In this document: piece after piece, positions 7,561 to 10,129 of the stretch
How positions within the stretch are numbered: the first letter of the stretch is position 1
Layout of the letters: every line of letters starts with the position of its first letter
Source of the DNA: an uncultured Clostridia bacterium
GTDB lineage: Bacteria > Bacillota > Clostridia > Oscillospirales > CAG-272
Assembly: GCA_945485605.1 (NCBI GenBank)
Contig: CALYSG010000060.1
Span: 1-10,129, forward strand
DNA length: 10,129 nt
Direction: 5' to 3'
Notes under the pieces: model-generated
What the model saw: only the letters and a program-made list of their open reading frames with translations
What the model was told of the DNA's origin: nothing
Database searches by the model: none
Translations under genes and position numbers: made by a program

Positions 7561-9213
7561 TTGACAAGGGCTTCTGAAAAGGGCAGATTTCTCGGCGGAG
7601 TTACCGTGCTGACGGTATCGACCGCCGCGGTGAAGCTTATAGGACTGTTTTATAAGATCCCGCTGATAAGGCTCGTTGGGATCGGCGGCATGGCATATTT
7701 TCTTGCCGCATATCACATATATACGTTACTTTTCATGCTGTCGACCTCCGGGCTTCCGGTTGCCGTGTCGATACTTGTCGCGCGCAGCCGTGCCGAAGGT
7801 AAAAATGAGGATGCCGAGCGTATATATCGCATTTCGCTGATATTTTTCTCCTTGATAGGGGTGCTTTGCTCGGCGCTTCTTTATATATCAGCCGACATTG
7901 CCGCGGCGGCGGTCGGTATACCCGAGGCGTCACACTGCATACGCGCCGTCGCGCCTTCGCTCCTTTTTGCCGCGTCGGGCAGCGCTGTCAGGGGTTACTT
8001 TCAGGGCAGGCAGGATATGCGCCCGACGGCGATCTCCCAGCTTATAGAATCGGGGGGGAAGCTTGTGCTCGGGCTTGCATTTACAAAGGCAGCGCTCGAA
8101 GCCTCTCTTCCGACCGATACCGTTGCCGCTTTCGCTATCGCCGGGCTGACGGCAGGGAGCTTTATGTCAACCGCCTATCTGCTTCTCAGACGATTTTCGG
8201 TCAGAAGAAAGGAAAAAGATCAGCTTTCCGCCCCTCTTACAGATATGCCGGTTAGGAAGATCGTCGGCGAGATAGCCTCTATCTCTGCGCCGATAACGCT
8301 TGGTGCGGCTGTAATGAGCATAACGAGCCTGATTGACACGGCGTTGATAGCGAAAAGGCTTCAGGCAGCGGGCTTTGCACCCTCGGCGGCGAATATGCTT
8401 TATTCAAGCTACGGAAACCTTTCGATACCGATGTTCAATCTTATTCCCGCATTTATCGCACCCGTAGCGCTTTCCATGACTCCTCTGCTCACCGCGGCGG
8501 CACAGAAAAAGGACAGAGAGCACGAGCGCGAGCTCCTTATCGGAGCTTTGCGGATATGCGCGATAGTGGCGATCCCGTCATCTCTCGGGCTTGCGACTTT
8601 CGGGCGAGAGATACTTACGTTGATATTCAGAACTGAAATTGCCGCGACCGATATTGCCGCACCGCTCCTTACCGTGCTGTCACCCGCGATATTCGTCTCA
8701 TGCCCGATAACCGTCACGAACGCGGCACTGCAGGCTTACGGTAAGGCTCACAAGCCGATAATTTCCATGGCTGTCGGCGCGGCGATCAAGATAGCCACCG
8801 AGTTTTTGCTTGTAGGTGTGCCTTCGATAAACATATACGGTGCGCCGATAAGCACTATACTTTGTGACATGACTATCGTGCTTATAAATCTTTATTTTAT
8901 AGGGAAATACACGTGTTCGGTAGGGGAAAAGGGACTTTTCGGAGTGTTTTTACGTCCGCTCTTTGCCTCCTTTATATCGGCACTTGCCACTGTCGTATTT
9001 GCCGGGATCCTCAGACGGCAGATTGGCGGATCAAAGTATGAGATCATTCCGGTGATAATTTTCAACGTCGTTTTTTACGCCTTTTTCGTGCTTTTCACCC
9101 GAGCCGTGGATGACGAAGATATAAGGCTGCTTCCGCAGGGCGATAAAATTGCGGGAATACTGAAATTAAAAAGGAAAAAACAATGGAAAATGAAAACAGG
9201 ATCAAAGCGCTGA
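7561..9213 (+). CDS. Polysaccharide/lipid flippase, SpoVB/YabM-like
   Basis: This is a 550-residue polytopic membrane protein of the MOP superfamily (polysaccharide biosynthesis/SpoVB type). These proteins move lipid-linked sugars or peptidoglycan precursors across the cytoplasmic membrane. The N-terminus (FLGGVTVLTVSTAAVKLIG) starts a series of about 12-14 hydrophobic segments running to about residue 513, with basic loops such as 209-219. Family-typical patches are GYFQGRQDMRPTAISQLIE (145-163) and INIYGAPISTILCD (423-436). The TTG start is fixed by the strong ribosome binding site just upstream. The C-terminal tail is lysine/arginine-rich (533-550) and its last codons overlap the mazG start. 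A neighbouring mazG and HU gene recalls the Bacillus yabM-yabN cluster, so YabM-like is the best label. A sporulation role (SpoVB) or MurJ-like lipid II transport cannot be decided from sequence. Confidence 0.88.
   Translation: MTRASEKGRFLGGVTVLTVSTAAVKLIGLFYKIPLIRLVGIGGMAYFLAAYHIYTLLFMLSTSGLPVAVSILVARSRAEGKNEDAERIYRISLIFFSLIGVLCSALLYISADIAAAAVGIPEASHCIRAVAPSLLFAASGSAVRGYFQGRQDMRPTAISQLIESGGKLVLGLAFTKAALEASLPTDTVAAFAIAGLTAGSFMSTAYLLLRRFSVRRKEKDQLSAPLTDMPVRKIVGEIASISAPITLGAAVMSITSLIDTALIAKRLQAAGFAPSAANMLYSSYGNLSIPMFNLIPAFIAPVALSMTPLLTAAAQKKDREHERELLIGALRICAIVAIPSSLGLATFGREILTLIFRTEIAATDIAAPLLTVLSPAIFVSCPITVTNAALQAYGKAHKPIISMAVGAAIKIATEFLLVGVPSINIYGAPISTILCDMTIVLINLYFIGKYTCSVGEKGLFGVFLRPLFASFISALATVVFAGILRRQIGGSKYEIIPVIIFNVVFYAFFVLFTRAVDDEDIRLLPQGDKIAGILKLKRKKQWKMKTGSKR
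9171..9175 (+). promoter_or_regulatory. Ribosome binding site of mazG inside the flippase gene
   Basis: AAGGA lies 7 nt before the mazG ATG at 9183, inside the last codons of the flippase gene. It supports the start at 9183 and hence the 31-nt overlap. The next in-frame ATG (codon 25) would remove the conserved N-terminal part of MazG. Confidence 0.7.
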
Positions 9214-10004
9214 AGGAAAAGGATAGCTACGGGTTTGATGATCTTACCGAGATCATGCACATACTGCGCATGCCGGGCGGGTGCTCCTGGGATGCCGGAC
9301 AGACTCACGAGTCTATCCGCGACAGCCTTATAGAGGAGACCTACGAGGTAGTTGAGGCGATAGATAACAAGGACCGAAAGCTCCTTTGCGAGGAGCTTGG
9401 CGATGTGCTGCTTCAGGTGGTCTTCCACGCAGAGATCGAGGCGGAGGTCGGCGGGTTTGACATCGGGGATGTGATAAACGGCATATGCCGTAAGCTCATT
9501 CACCGTCACCCTCACATTTTCGGGGATACCAAGGTAAACTCGACCGAGGACATCCTTTCAAACTGGGAGAAGATCAAGTCAGAGGAGAAGAGCCGAACGA
9601 CACTTACCTCAAAGCTCAGATCGGTGCCTAAGCAGTACCCGGCGCTTATGCGTGCCGAAAAGGTGGGGAAGAAGGCAGAATGCTTTGATTTTCCCGACGC
9701 CGATTCGGTATTTCTGAAGCTCGATGAAGAGAAGGAAGAGCTTCGCGCCGCCGCCGCAGCGGGAGATCCCGATAAGATACACGAGGAAGCCGGCGATCTG
9801 CTTCTGACAGCTACTACCCTTTGCCGTAAGCTCGGAGTGAAGCCCGAACGGGCGCTCGGCGACGCGACCGACAAGTTCATTTCGCGCTTTGAGCTTATAG
9901 AAAACGAGCTGCTTAATGAGGGAAAACGCCCGGAAGATGCAACTGTTGCCGAAATGGACGCGATATGGGATAAAAATAAAGCAAAAAGTTGTAAAAATCA
10001 ATAA
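9183..10004 (+). CDS. mazG: Nucleoside triphosphate pyrophosphohydrolase MazG
   Basis: MazG hydrolyses (d)NTPs to NMP and pyrophosphate in the cytoplasm. It is thought to clear damaged or non-canonical nucleotides and, in E. coli, influences ppGpp levels. The 273 residues comprise two all-alpha MazG domains, close to E. coli MazG (263). The first carries the metal-binding EETYE (51-55) and EELGD (70-74), with LRxPxGCxWD near 28-37 (LRMPGGCSWD). The second carries DEEKEE (181-186) and EEAGD (201-205). The Bacillus counterpart YabN has an extra N-terminal tetrapyrrole-methylase domain, which is absent here. The gene starts inside the flippase gene in the -1 frame relative to it, with AAGGA as ribosome binding site, so the two are surely co-transcribed. 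The region after the stop has no convincing terminator hairpin. Confidence 0.95.
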   Translation: MENENRIKALKEKDSYGFDDLTEIMHILRMPGGCSWDAGQTHESIRDSLIEETYEVVEAIDNKDRKLLCEELGDVLLQVVFHAEIEAEVGGFDIGDVINGICRKLIHRHPHIFGDTKVNSTEDILSNWEKIKSEEKSRTTLTSKLRSVPKQYPALMRAEKVGKKAECFDFPDADSVFLKLDEEKEELRAAAAAGDPDKIHEEAGDLLLTATTLCRKLGVKPERALGDATDKFISRFELIENELLNEGKRPEDATVAEMDAIWDKNKAKSCKNQ

Positions 10005-10022
10005 AAAAAGCCTGATTCCCTC

Positions 10023-10051
10023 TTGAAATTTAAGGCAAATAATGTTATTAT
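10023..10051 (+). promoter_or_regulatory. Sigma-A-type promoter for the HU gene
   Basis: TTGAAA (10023-10028) and TATTAT (10046-10051) have an ideal 17-bp spacer, and each differs from consensus at one position. A perfect TATAAT at 10051-10056 also exists, but it would need a 22-bp spacer with this -35. The predicted leader to the HU ATG is about 30 nt. A dedicated promoter fits the high expression of HU compared with mazG upstream. Confidence 0.7.
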
Positions 10052-10090
10052 ATAATTGCATCGGACCAAATAAAAGAAAGGATATGAATT

Positions 10091-10129
10091 ATGAACAAGA
10101 CACAGCTTATCGAAGCCGTCGCCGAAAGC
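10091..10129 (+). CDS. hup: HU family DNA-binding protein, N-terminal start (partial)
   Basis: Thirteen codons encode MNKTQLIEAVAES before the window ends. This is the standard opening helix of HU/IHF proteins (MNKxxLIxxVAexx), small dimeric histone-like proteins that bend and compact DNA in the nucleoid. The ATG is preceded by AAAGGA (10077-10082) with an 8-nt spacer and by a good promoter. An HU gene after mazG occurs in clostridia, often followed by an S4-domain RNA-binding protein gene, which would be beyond the window. Identification rests on 13 residues plus context. Confidence 0.8.
   Translation, partial: MNKTQLIEAVAES

Noticed and set aside
7866..8255. Plus-strand open frame of 129 codons inside the flippase gene
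   Set aside because: It overlaps conserved membrane segments of the flippase in another frame, and its translation is arginine-rich and low in hydrophobic pattern, typical of a shadow frame in GC-biased DNA.
10008..10036. Inverted pair GCCT/AGGC after mazG as a terminator
   Set aside because: The stem is only 4 bp with a long loop, and there is no T-tract after it. The A-rich stretch before it does not make a good bidirectional terminator either.
1..10129. A hidden defence, mobile or toxin-antitoxin system
   Set aside because: Every stretch above about 100 bp is covered by a housekeeping gene with recognised motifs, composition looks even across the window, and no repeats, integrase, transposase or RNA gene was seen. 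The name MazG does not imply a toxin-antitoxin pair, and no mazE/mazF is present.

Overview
The window reads as a chromosomal housekeeping stretch from a member of the Bacillota, most likely class Clostridia. The evidence is the gene content and order (recJ, relA, dtd, hemZ, then a SpoVB/YabM-type flippase, mazG and HU), a bifunctional Rel enzyme of Gram-positive type, a TTG start behind an extended Shine-Dalgarno sequence, and Lys/Arg/Ile codon use rich in AAG, AGG and ATA at a middling GC content. Family-level placement (for example Oscillospiraceae-like) is only a guess. All genes lie on the plus strand.

Layout. Bases 2-112 are the C-terminal end of an FAD-dependent dehydrogenase. A run of tightly packed genes follows. 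recJ (207-2399) encodes a single-strand DNA exonuclease. relA (2427-4643) encodes a (p)ppGpp synthetase/hydrolase. dtd (4643-5107) encodes a D-aminoacyl-tRNA deacylase. hemZ (5104-6591) encodes a radical-SAM coproporphyrinogen dehydrogenase-like enzyme. At 6594-7502 is a uridine-kinase-type P-loop nucleoside kinase. relA/dtd overlap by 1 nt, dtd/hemZ overlap by 4 nt, and hemZ and the kinase are 2 nt apart, which suggests one transcript with translational coupling.

After a 58-bp gap comes a second block: a polytopic lipid/oligosaccharide flippase (7561-9213) starting at TTG, then mazG (9183-10004) overlapping it by 31 nt. The 86-bp region after mazG carries a good sigma-A-type promoter, followed by the first 13 codons of an HU DNA-binding protein gene that runs off the end.

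The first block joins DNA repair, the stringent response, translation quality control and tetrapyrrole chemistry. The second joins envelope lipid transport, nucleotide-pool cleaning and chromosome packing. Both are variants of gene clusters known from Bacillus and clostridia. I see no mobile element, CRISPR array, tRNA, rRNA, defence system or convincing terminator. I do not find a previously undescribed system here. The findings are modest points about domain loss, gene order, start sites and overlaps.
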